From assembly GCA_030539815.1 (NCBI GenBank), contig JAUNXM010000078.1, forward strand, positions 1 through 9,060: a stretch of 9,060 nt of DNA, in the 5' to 3' direction. The notes under the pieces are model-generated. The model saw only the letters and a program-made list of their open reading frames with translations. It did not search any database and was not told where the DNA came from. Within the stretch, counting starts at the first letter, position 1; each line of letters begins with the position of its first letter. Source of the DNA: Methanobacterium sp. GTDB taxonomy: Archaea > Methanobacteriota > Methanobacteria > Methanobacteriales > Methanobacteriaceae. The position numbers and the translations under genes are program-made. This document shows positions 1 to 9,060 of the stretch, one piece after another.

Positions 1-1715
<1,715 letters not shown>

Positions 1716-1735
1716 TTTCTAAAAATCTTCTTAAA

Positions 1736-1779
1736 CTTTTTATTTATTCCATTCTTATTCTAATCATATCTTTTTTATC
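1736..1779 (+). terminator. T-rich terminator region of the helicase gene
   Basis: Archaeal transcription usually ends at T-runs without a needed hairpin. Within 65 bases of the helicase stop codon the + strand has CTTTTTATTTATTCC (1736-1750) and TCTTTTTTATC (1769-1779). The whole 100-base gap to the convergent gene is a pyrimidine-rich tract on this strand. The opposite strand has no comparable T-run here, so the leftward gene may read into this gap. Confidence 0.6.
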
Positions 1780-1815
1780 AATTCATTATTCTCATTCTCT
1801 CTCATAAACAAAATC

Positions 1816-3360
1816 TTATTTCATTGGAACCTGTTTATTAGAAATATTCTTTATACTGTTGTTTTGATAATGTTCTTGCCACTCACCCACTACGTAATTA
1901 AATATTTCCTGGGCGAAATCTGAATAAACATCCACGCTCTCAGGATCAAAAGCCACGTTGTTGAGGTATTGTAATCGAATTGAATCTCCATCCAAGTATT
2001 CTGGCATTATACCGCAGAAGAAAAATTTCAAATTCTCAATCTCAGGACATAAAATAGCAGTGCTGGGATCTTTCAGAGGTAAATCCAGGACAATTAATTC
2101 AATTTTTCGCTGGCATAGGTCCTGGACTTGAAGTCTCAGTTCATCTATAAAGTCCACCCCATATTCATTAACCCTTAAAAATGCACTGGCCATCTCTGGT
2201 AAGACATGGGAGTAAATATGGGAATGCGAATTCAACTTCACATCACCTGGATTTGCTTTTTTAACTACGCGTGGCAATTGGGCGTGTTTGTAAATTTTGT
2301 TAATGGCTTTTTTATGAGAGTAAGGTAAAAAAACAGTTTGCTTCCTGTTTGGAACCACTGGCACGTAGAAGAGAGCCACAGTTCGGCGGATATTGGCTGT
2401 TTCAGTTTTCATTTTCTTGAAAATAGTGGTGGGAGGGGAATGTGCCAGAACAAAACCAGTTTCTTTAGCACCCATTTTAACATTGGATTTCTGTGATGCC
2501 TCATGAACCGTTACCGCCCGGCTGTAAAGTCCAAGCATGCCTTTTGATGTTATTTCTTCCATCATCATCTTTTTCATCTTGGGGAACAATCCTCTTCCCC
2601 GGTAACGGGGGTCAACTGCTGCTAGAGCAGATTCTCCCACATGATCTTCAGGGGTTTCCCGGAAAACTCCCAGATGTCCCACAATTTCATCCTGTTCATT
2701 CACTGCCACACATGAGGTTACCAGTCCTGATTTTATAAGGGAGGCGAACTTCTCTGGATAATAAATGTCTTCGTGGGGGTATGTGTATCCGTAAACTCTG
2801 TATATCAGCCGGGCTAGGGAAACTGTTTCATTGGAACTCATCAGACGTAGGGTAACTTTTTCAGATGGAGGTGCCAAATCCACGGAACTAGATTTTATTT
2901 TGGTGGTAGATTTTTCCAGGTTATTCACAGATTCAAAGGGGAAATTTTTAATCAGTTCCACAACTTTTCCTCTTTTGCCCAGATATTTGCTTCTAATTTC
3001 ATCAGTACAAGCTCTCATTAACCGGACACCAATGTCTGTTGGTTCCTCTTCATTTAATCGCTGTAAGTTGAATGGTATCCCCTGGTCTCTTACTGTAATC
3101 CGGAAACAGGTGGGTTCTCGGTGGATCTTCACTTTATAATAACCATCTTCACCCGGTTCATAGGCATGTTCTATTACATTATGGCACGCTTCCTCGGTTG
3201 CTAGTTCTAAATCCCTAACTGAAGCCTCATCAAGACCATACTTGCAAGTCACATCTCTCACAGCCTTCAGGACTATTGGAAGCAATTTCAGTTCAGCTTT
3301 GAACTTTAATGAAGCCAGAGTCTCTTTATCTTTTTCTTTGCCAATTACATCCGAGGTCAT
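1816..3360 (-). CDS. RsbW-like histidine-kinase-fold ATPase fused to GNAT acetyltransferase and a C-terminal domain
   Basis: 514 residues from the ATG at 3360. Residues about 18-140 form an anti-sigma-kinase type HATPase domain: N box ELATEEACHNVIEHAY (52-67), G1-like RDQGIPF (91-97) and a glycine-containing third box DIGVRLM (109-115). Such domains in bacteria bind ATP and phosphorylate an STAS partner. Residues about 168-318 form a GNAT fold with acetyl-CoA loop RYRGRG (252-257). The C-terminal third (about 325-500) carries FFFCGIMPE and IRLQYLN, which I recall from similar bacterial fusions; its function is unknown to me. The substrate is unknown, and no sigma factor exists in archaea, so a true anti-sigma role is unlikely. 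The frame stays open 74 codons upstream to TTG 3582. I chose 3360 because GGGGG (3369-3373) ends exactly 8 bases before it, an AT box lies at 3399-3412, and codons 28-70 of the extension have few G-initial codons and look non-coding. Confidence 0.85.
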   Translation of the reverse strand: MTSDVIGKEKDKETLASLKFKAELKLLPIVLKAVRDVTCKYGLDEASVRDLELATEEACHNVIEHAYEPGEDGYYKVKIHREPTCFRITVRDQGIPFNLQRLNEEEPTDIGVRLMRACTDEIRSKYLGKRGKVVELIKNFPFESVNNLEKSTTKIKSSSVDLAPPSEKVTLRLMSSNETVSLARLIYRVYGYTYPHEDIYYPEKFASLIKSGLVTSCVAVNEQDEIVGHLGVFRETPEDHVGESALAAVDPRYRGRGLFPKMKKMMMEEITSKGMLGLYSRAVTVHEASQKSNVKMGAKETGFVLAHSPPTTIFKKMKTETANIRRTVALFYVPVVPNRKQTVFLPYSHKKAINKIYKHAQLPRVVKKANPGDVKLNSHSHIYSHVLPEMASAFLRVNEYGVDFIDELRLQVQDLCQRKIELIVLDLPLKDPSTAILCPEIENLKFFFCGIMPEYLDGDSIRLQYLNNVAFDPESVDVYSDFAQEIFNYVVGEWQEHYQNNSIKNISNKQVPMK

Positions 3361-3582
3361 GATCCAAGCCCCCATTTCATTTTTAGTCCTTAATCTGGAA
3401 AAAATATTTTTTGAAACTGTAAAAAAATAGGGGAGGTTTATGATTAGATGTTGATTAGGGGTTTTGAATATAAAATTTCTAAAAATATTGTTTATTAAAA
3501 TTCCAAAAAAAGATATTCCCAAAAAGATTCCAATTCCAAACTCCCCCAGGTAGATATGGTCCTCATAAATAGGTTTCATCAA
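3361..3582 (-). other. In-frame open 5' extension of the RsbW-GNAT gene with its own start signals
   Basis: Seventy-four stop-free codons precede ATG 3360 in frame. The extension begins with TTG (3582) followed by ATG (3579), downstream of the strong SD GGAGGGG (3588-3594). Its first 27 codons (MKPIYEDHIYLGEFG, then a glycine- and phenylalanine-rich hydrophobic run to about residue 33) use G-initial codons at a gene-like rate. The remaining codons are AT-rich and hydrophobic or Asn-rich. If used as the start, the product would be 588 residues with one N-terminal membrane segment, acidic residues before it and Arg/Lys after it, which would place the ATPase and GNAT domains in the cytoplasm. 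Other explanations are a decayed small membrane-protein gene or a short leader peptide running into the main gene by chance. Confidence 0.45.
3369..3412 (-). promoter_or_regulatory. Candidate internal promoter and ribosome binding site for the short RsbW-GNAT form
   Basis: AAAAAATATTTTTT (3399-3412, read on either strand) could serve as a TATA box. It would start RNA near 3379, leaving a leader of about 19 bases that includes GGGGG at 3369-3373. That G-run can pair with the CCUCC of 16S rRNA (one G-U pair) and ends 8 bases before ATG 3360, the same spacing seen for other genes here. The T/A run is a loose TATA match. Confidence 0.4.
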
Positions 3583-3587
3583 GACTA

Positions 3588-3633
3588 CCCCTCCATATAT
3601 TTACTTTGAGCTATGTTTTATAATATAATTTTT
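3588..3633 (-). promoter_or_regulatory. TATA box and strong Shine-Dalgarno upstream of the 5' extension
   Basis: On the minus strand the A/T block at 3616-3633 contains ATTATATTATAAAA, a good archaeal TATA match centred near 3624. RNA would start near 3597, just before GGAGGGG at 3588-3594. TTG at 3582 lies 5 bases and ATG at 3579 lies 8 bases after that site. This is one of the best promoter-plus-RBS combinations in the window, so something starting at 3582 or 3579 is probably translated. Confidence 0.6.
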
Positions 3634-3787
3634 GGATTATCAGCAGAATAATTCATGCTTACTCAATGGACAAAGGTGCCTAATTCATGGTTTAAATAAG
3701 GATGTCAATTATGTGGAGATTGTCTGATTAAGAAATAGGAATTGATATTTGGAAATTGATGATATTGGTTATTCCTAAATAAGGTAA

Positions 3788-3806
3788 TAAAATTGTTAAG
3801 AAAAAA
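3788..3806 (-). terminator. T-run terminator after the first DUF5518 gene
   Basis: Read on the minus strand, TTTTTTCTTAACAATTTTA lies about 35-55 bases after the TAA of the 122-residue DUF5518 gene. Two T-runs without a hairpin fit the usual archaeal U-tract terminator. Confidence 0.5.
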
Positions 3807-3841
3807 TTGATTGATAATTAGTACACTAAGTCTTCAATTTA

Positions 3842-4210
3842 TTATGGGGAAGGTTCTTCTTTGCCTCTAGGTTTTCCTTTGGCTAATATTCCGATTAAAC
3901 CTCCAATAATGCCCAGTATTCCACTGGTAATAAAGCTAATAGCTGCGTTTTCTGCAATGAATATTAAACTTCCGGGTAAGAAGATTATGGCAGCAATTAA
4001 AGAACCCAGTCCCCCGGCAAGTCCTCCATTAATAATACCTTCTTTATATACTCCCCCAGCCCAGTATGCTGCTATGAAACCACCTATTATTGGTGCGAAA
4101 ATACTTATAAATATTGAAACTGCAGTATCTAAAGATATGAATAGAATTCCAATTGTTTCCAGTACAACCGTTGCCACAAAACCAAAAGCCACTGCTGACC
4201 AATTGACCAT
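3842..4210 (-). CDS. DUF5518-type small integral membrane protein
   Basis: 122 residues, almost entirely hydrophobic, with about four predicted membrane helices (roughly 7-25, 30-50, 63-80, 88-110) and a short charged tail KGKPRGKEEPSP. The core APIIGGFIAAYWAGG followed by YKEGIINGGLAGGLG is the signature I associate with DUF5518, a family common in Methanobacteriales whose function is unknown. Glycine-rich helices with small-residue repeats suggest tight helix packing. The start is firm: AGGAGG at 4219-4224 ends 8 bases before ATG 4210. It is a divergent paralogue of the next gene upstream. The 82-base gap between them contains a separate TATA box, so the two are probably transcribed independently as well as by read-through. 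The ORF that overlaps it on the opposite strand is a shadow. Confidence 0.85.
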   Translation of the reverse strand: MVNWSAVAFGFVATVVLETIGILFISLDTAVSIFISIFAPIIGGFIAAYWAGGVYKEGIINGGLAGGLGSLIAAIIFLPGSLIFIAENAAISFITSGILGIIGGLIGILAKGKPRGKEEPSP

Positions 4211-4218
4211 TTTTTATT

Positions 4219-4268
4219 CCTCCTCATCAAATTTTTATTTCAGCATAATGTTGATTTATTAGTATAAA
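4219..4268 (-). promoter_or_regulatory. Promoter and ribosome binding site of the first DUF5518 gene
   Basis: On the minus strand TTTATACT (4261-4268) is a good TATA box. RNA would start about 25 bases on, near 4238, giving a leader of about 28 bases that includes AGGAGG at 4219-4224, a perfect match to the 16S rRNA tail. Confidence 0.55.
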
Positions 4269-4292
4269 GTTAATTCAATTGATTTCAGTATA

Positions 4293-4616
4293 TTAAGTCC
4301 CATAACCACGTTTAACTATTATTCCAATTGTGCCTCCAATAATTCCAAGTATAAGGCCAAATATAAATCCTAGAGCAAGCCCGCCAATAATTGCGGTGAA
4401 TGCACCTAATAAAACCAATCCTAGGATTGATCCTCCGAAGGCACCGGCAATACCACCATTAACTGCACCATCTTTGTAGTCCCCACCCATTATATACGCT
4501 GCTATGAAACCTCCAATTATAGGGGCTAAAACACCTAAAAATGGTATAAAAATTCCAATTAAGCCTAAAATCACAGTTATAACAATTCCGATAATTACAG
4601 GAGTCCAATTATACAT
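4293..4616 (-). CDS. DUF5518-type small integral membrane protein (paralogue)
   Basis: 107 residues from ATG 4616. The start was chosen because GGTGAT (4621-4626) ends 4 bases before it, and because the protein then begins MYNWTPVIIG, collinear with MVNWSAVAFG of its neighbour. The open frame extends 28 codons further to 4700 but that part is not protein-like. About four membrane helices are evident; the conserved core is APIIGGFIAAYIMGG and YKDGAVNGGIAGAFGG (about residues 33-65), and a shared ILGIIGG motif sits near the C-terminus. Compared with the neighbour it lacks about four residues in the first loop and has a shorter tail ending KRGYGT. Family function is unknown to me. It lies 129 bases downstream of prs on the same strand with its own TATA candidate, so it need not belong to a prs operon. 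Confidence 0.85.
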   Translation of the reverse strand: MYNWTPVIIGIVITVILGLIGIFIPFLGVLAPIIGGFIAAYIMGGDYKDGAVNGGIAGAFGGSILGLVLLGAFTAIIGGLALGFIFGLILGIIGGTIGIIVKRGYGT

Positions 4617-4620
4617 AAAG

Positions 4621-4687
4621 ATCACCAGGTAATAATGAAGTAACAGTTTACTTTCGTAGGGTTTGAATTGTGATATTAATATTATAG
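4621..4687 (-). promoter_or_regulatory. Promoter and ribosome binding site of the second DUF5518 gene
   Basis: On the minus strand CTATAATATTAA (4676-4687) is a plausible TATA box giving RNA from near 4655. GGTGAT at 4621-4626 pairs with the AUCACC of the 16S tail and sits 4 bases before ATG 4616, which settles the start codon. Confidence 0.5.
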
Positions 4688-4745
4688 TAAGTGTATCCAT
4701 TAATTATTATCCTTTTTTGGGGTGGACATTTGATCATATTGTTGG

Positions 4746-5612
4746 TTATTCATCCCTTTTTAATGCATCAGCAACCACACTAGCCACAGAAACATTACTC
4801 ACTTCAGATTTGAGAGTGTCAGTTCCCACCACATCGTCTGCTCTGGCAGCAAATATTTTAAGCAGAGCATCACCCACTAGCACCGGGTGAACACAGCCAA
4901 CCATGATCATTCGTGCGTTGTGTTCCCTTAAAATTCCACAGGCATTAACAATAGTCCCCCCAGTACTGATTATATCATCGATGATAACTGCATCTCTACC
5001 ATCCACATCCAAATTTTTAGGCTTAGTATCCACTTTCTCCGGAGATAAGCGTATTTTTTCCAGATAATCTGAGTCACAGTTAAGAATTTCAGCTATTTCC
5101 TGGGCAAAACCCAGAGCACCTTTATCTGGAGCAATGATAACTGGATCATCCACATTAGTCTTCACATAATCAGCAATAGCTGGCATGGCCGTCAGATTGT
5201 AGGCGGGAATGTTAAATAGATCACAGATACTCTGCTCATGAAGGTTAACACTGTAAACAGAACTGGCACCGGCAAATTCTATTAACTGACAGACCACCTT
5301 AGCCGAAACTGCTTCACCATGGTTAAAACTTTTTTCCTGCCTACCGTAACCAAAATAGGGGATCACAGTTCGAATATTGGTAATATCCATTTCACGGAGG
5401 GTTTTCAAAATTAGGAAGAGTTCCATGAGGTTTTCATCTTGCGGGTGACCAGTAGACTGCACCACTACCACCCCATCCTCCACATCTCCCTTAATTCTCA
5501 CGTAGCGTTCACCGTCAGGGAATTTCCGGGTTTCTATTGGGCAAAGTTCATCATCCATTTCATGGGCAATGTTGGCAGCCAGTTTTTGGGAAGAAGATCC
5601 TCCGATTATCAT
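4746..5612 (-). CDS. prs: Ribose-phosphate pyrophosphokinase (PRPP synthetase)
   Basis: Cytoplasmic enzyme making PRPP from ribose 5-phosphate and ATP, the entry point for purine, pyrimidine, histidine, tryptophan and methanopterin-type cofactor synthesis. The 288 residues match the archaeal length. Visible motifs are FPDGE (31-35), the ATP-binding segment PYFGYGRQE (85-93), H125 in the NLHEQ segment, APDKG (161-165), the mobile catalytic loop around KIRLSPEKV (186-194), and the PRPP loop VIIDDIISTGGT (209-220) with its two aspartates. The start at ATG 5612 is preferred over ATG 5624 (MVILM...) because GGTGAT (5617-5622) ends 4 bases before it and residues 1-5 (MIIGG) match the usual N-terminus. 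The gene is divergent from hypA and upstream of a DUF5518 gene. A TATA-like TATTTATAAT lies at 5631-5640, but it is slightly too close to leave the SD in the RNA, so the real promoter position is uncertain. Confidence 0.95.
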   Translation of the reverse strand: MIIGGSSSQKLAANIAHEMDDELCPIETRKFPDGERYVRIKGDVEDGVVVVQSTGHPQDENLMELFLILKTLREMDITNIRTVIPYFGYGRQEKSFNHGEAVSAKVVCQLIEFAGASSVYSVNLHEQSICDLFNIPAYNLTAMPAIADYVKTNVDDPVIIAPDKGALGFAQEIAEILNCDSDYLEKIRLSPEKVDTKPKNLDVDGRDAVIIDDIISTGGTIVNACGILREHNARMIMVGCVHPVLVGDALLKIFAARADDVVGTDTLKSEVSNVSVASVVADALKRDE

Positions 5613-6824
<1,212 letters not shown>

Positions 6825-6864
6825 TCTTAATTTGATAAAATTGTTACAGATCACTAAAATCAAT

Positions 6865-6959
6865 TCAAGAATTTAAAATCAATGATCCTCAAGGATTCTC
6901 AAAGGATTCTAGAGGCTTAAATTTTATAGGGTATTATTTCAAGAATTTTCAAAGGGTTT
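6865..6959 (+). repeat. Five copies of a TCAA(A)GRRTTY motif upstream of the DUF354 gene
   Basis: Copies: TCAAGAATTT (6865-6874), TCAAGGATTC (6889-6898), TCAAAGGATTC (6899-6909), TCAAGAATTT (6939-6948) and TCAAAGGGTTT (6949-6959). Copies 2+3 and 4+5 form tandem pairs with a 10-base step; the pairs agree at 17 of 21 positions and lie exactly 50 bases apart. The last copy touches the TATA box of the downstream gene. Helical spacing next to a promoter suggests a regulator-binding array, but this is inference. Confidence 0.55.
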
Positions 6960-6998
6960 TAAATATTTAGGGAAATTAAAATTTGTATAGCTGGTGAT
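6957..6998 (+). promoter_or_regulatory. TATA box and ribosome binding site of the DUF354 gene
   Basis: TTTTAAATATTT (6957-6968) is a fair TATA box; RNA would start near 6989. GGTGAT (6993-6998) then lies 3 bases before TTG 7002 and decides that unusual start codon. A second possible TATA, AATTTTATAGG near 6919-6930, lies further upstream between the repeat pairs. Confidence 0.55.
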
Positions 6999-7001
6999 GG
7001 G

Positions 7002-8057
7002 TTGAAGATATGGATTGACATTGTTAACGCCCCCCACGTGCGGTTTTTCCACAGTATAATCCGCTACTTGGAGAATCAGGGTGAAGAAGTTTTCATAACT
7101 GCCCGCCGTTTTGGTGATGTCCACCGACTTTTGGATCTATTTGGGATAGATTACAACTTGGTGGGATGGCACGGGGTGAGTTTGGAAGAGAAACTTATCC
7201 GCAGTACTCAACGGGCCTATGAGCTTTCTCAGATCATAAGCAGGGAAAAACCAGATGTAGCTGTTTCAAAACACTCCATTGAACTTCCCCGTATTTCTTA
7301 TGGTCTTAAAATCCCCAGTATATATGTTCTTGACAATGAACATGCCATAGCTGCTAACAAACTCACTTTACCTCTCTGTGATCACATTATATTGCCAGAA
7401 GTAATTGAAAAGGAGGCAGTTGTTGGTTGCGGTGCCCACCCTGATCACTTGTATCCTTACAATGGAACATCGGAGATCACTCATCTAGCGGACTTTCAAT
7501 ACAACCCCCATATATTTCAAGACCTTAAACTAGATATTCAAAAGGAAAAAACAATATTAATGCGTCCAGAACCTGCACTGGCTTCATATCTAGATGCGGA
7601 CTGCCGTAAAACTGTCCTGTCCCCTATTGTTGATGCTCTAGAAGATCAAGCTAACATTCTGGTGATTCCACGTTTCAGGGAACAACAGCAAATATTTGAG
7701 GATGATGACCAGATCACCTTAATAAAACCGCCTGTGGATACATTTAGTCTTATGAAGGCCTGTGACTTGGTGATAGGTGCTGGTGGAACCATGAATCGGG
7801 AAGCTGCTCTTCTGGGAACTCCGGTAATATCATGTTATCCTGGCAAATTACTCTCTGTAGATTCTTATTACATTGAAAAAGGACTTATGAAACGATCCAC
7901 CCGTCCTGAGGAAATAGTGGGTATGGCCCGGGAGCTACTTAAAGATGAACATCGACACGGTGGATTACAAACTGATGACCTGTTTAAGATCATCATTAAC
8001 AGTATTTATCAAGTGGCAAATGGTGCAAACACAACTAGGAAAAACACACATAAATGA
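7002..8057 (+). CDS. DUF354 family protein, GT-B-fold glycosyltransferase-like
   Basis: 351 residues starting at a TTG codon. No ATG fits the N-terminus, the protein begins MKIWIDIVNAPHVRFF as DUF354 proteins do, and GGTGAT stands 3 bases upstream. The first half (about 1-170) looks like a Rossmann-type domain; PDVAVSKHS (84-92) and IYVLDNEHA (107-115) are typical family segments. The second half carries LVIGAGGTMNREAALLGTP (256-274), resembling the nucleotide-sugar-binding region of MurG and UDP-GlcNAc 2-epimerase relatives. No membrane segment or signal peptide was seen, so the protein is cytosolic or peripheral. DUF354 is widespread in archaea and no reaction is established to my knowledge; involvement in glycan or cell-surface synthesis is inference from fold. 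A repeat array lies just upstream of its promoter. It stands alone between hypB and the TauE gene, with 62 bases to the latter. Confidence 0.88.
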   Translation: MKIWIDIVNAPHVRFFHSIIRYLENQGEEVFITARRFGDVHRLLDLFGIDYNLVGWHGVSLEEKLIRSTQRAYELSQIISREKPDVAVSKHSIELPRISYGLKIPSIYVLDNEHAIAANKLTLPLCDHIILPEVIEKEAVVGCGAHPDHLYPYNGTSEITHLADFQYNPHIFQDLKLDIQKEKTILMRPEPALASYLDADCRKTVLSPIVDALEDQANILVIPRFREQQQIFEDDDQITLIKPPVDTFSLMKACDLVIGAGGTMNREAALLGTPVISCYPGKLLSVDSYYIEKGLMKRSTRPEEIVGMARELLKDEHRHGGLQTDDLFKIIINSIYQVANGANTTRKNTHK

Positions 8058-8072
8058 AGGGATAAATTTCAC

Positions 8073-8096
8073 TATCTCTTTTGGTCATTATTTTCC
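8073..8096 (+). terminator. Possible T-rich terminator after the DUF354 gene
   Basis: CTCTTTTGGTCATTATTTTCC shortly after the TGA at 8055-8057 contains two T4 runs. This is weak by archaeal standards, and read-through into the TauE gene 62 bases away is possible. Confidence 0.3.
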
Positions 8097-8119
8097 ATAG
8101 TTCCGTCATTTTGATTTAG

Positions 8120-8924
<805 letters not shown>

Positions 8925-8929
<5 letters not shown>

Positions 8930-8955
8930 TTAAATCAGGTGATTTTACTTACTTA
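8925..8955 (+). terminator. Palindrome over the TauE stop codon followed by a T-rich stretch
   Basis: CCTGATT (8925-8931), a single A, then AATCAGG (8933-8939) is a perfect 7-base inverted repeat that includes the TGA stop. GATTTTACTTACTT follows. It could help end transcription, though a one-base loop is poor for an RNA hairpin, so a DNA-level palindrome is as likely. Confidence 0.35.
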
Positions 8956-8966
8956 AAAAGAAATTA

Positions 8967-9060
8967 ATGAATCATAAATTCTTAAAAACACCGGAATTAT
9001 TAATCAACAATCCCAAAAATCCGAATAAAGATTTAAAACTTACCAATAAAGAGTTAAACT
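8967..9060 (+). CDS. Possible start of a further ORF, cut by the window edge
   Basis: From ATG 8967 the frame stays open for 31 codons to the end of the window, beginning MNHKFLKTPELLINNPKN and becoming Asn/Lys/Leu-rich. The last part contains a 21-base-period imperfect repeat coding NKDLKLT then NKELN. I do not recognise it. There is no Shine-Dalgarno site at the usual distance, and only three of 31 codons begin with G, which is low for a real gene. It may be the lysine- and asparagine-rich N-terminus of a true protein or simply AT-rich non-coding DNA. Confidence 0.25.
   Translation, partial: MNHKFLKTPELLINNPKNPNKDLKLTNKELN

Larger units (their letters stand above)
3583..3841. other. 259-base intergenic region between the RsbW-GNAT gene and the first DUF5518 gene
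   Basis: Besides the promoter at its left end and a T-run at its right end (both listed separately), I see no gene, tRNA, sRNA or clear repeat. Short ORFs on both strands stop quickly. Confidence 0.5.

Noticed and set aside
3750..3775. TGATGA at 3756-3761 as a box C of a C/D guide RNA
   Set aside because: The base before it is T rather than a purine, and no box D (CTGA) or matching internal boxes lie at a workable distance downstream.
3861..4262. 133-codon rightward ORF opposite the first DUF5518 gene
   Set aside because: It is a mirror of the hydrophobic, glycine-rich gene on the other strand. That gene has a perfect SD, a TATA box and a paralogue, while this frame has no RBS and a Pro/Ile-rich product with no family look.
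4617..4700. 28-codon upstream extension of the second DUF5518 gene
   Set aside because: It contains that gene's SD and TATA box and has no counterpart in the neighbouring paralogue; the start at 4616 aligns both proteins.

Overview
The window reads as a piece of a hydrogen-using methanogen chromosome, most likely Methanobacterium or a close relative in Methanobacteriales. The grounds are moderately low GC with very AT-rich intergenic DNA, archaeal TATA-type promoters, Shine-Dalgarno sites of the GGTGAT and GGAGG types, an archaeal-length PRPP synthetase, an archaeal-type hypA-hypB pair without a His-rich HypB tail, a DUF354 protein, and two small DUF5518-like membrane proteins. This placement is inferred from gene content; no marker gene is present. 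No tRNA, rRNA, CRISPR, insertion sequence or phage gene was seen.

Layout. A DEAD-box RNA helicase with a DbpA-type RNA-binding tail runs rightward (132-1715) and converges on a leftward gene (1816-3360) for an RsbW-like histidine-kinase-fold ATPase fused to a GNAT acetyltransferase. That gene has an unusual in-frame 5' extension up to 3582 with its own TATA box and strong ribosome binding site. Two leftward DUF5518-type membrane protein genes (3842-4210 and 4293-4616) follow, then leftward prs (4746-5612). A divergent intergenic region separates prs from rightward hypA-hypB (5795-6824), which overlap by 8 bases. A rightward DUF354 gene (7002-8057) and a TauE/SafE permease gene (8120-8929) follow, and possibly the start of another ORF at the right edge.

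How the genes work together. Most genes look like independent, single-gene units with their own promoters; hypA-hypB is the one clear operon, serving nickel insertion into [NiFe]-hydrogenase. prs supplies PRPP for nucleotide and cofactor synthesis. The helicase probably acts in rRNA or cold-related RNA remodelling. No obvious defence, mobile or biosynthetic cluster is present.

The points most worth following are three. The first is the RsbW-GNAT fusion in an archaeon, a domain of life that lacks sigma factors, and its two candidate start sites. The second is a set of five TCAA(A)GRRTTY repeats, two of them in 10-base tandem pairs placed exactly 50 bases apart, just upstream of the DUF354 gene's TATA box. 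The third is the uniform Shine-Dalgarno register, which fixes the starts of prs, hypB, the DUF354 gene and one DUF5518 gene.
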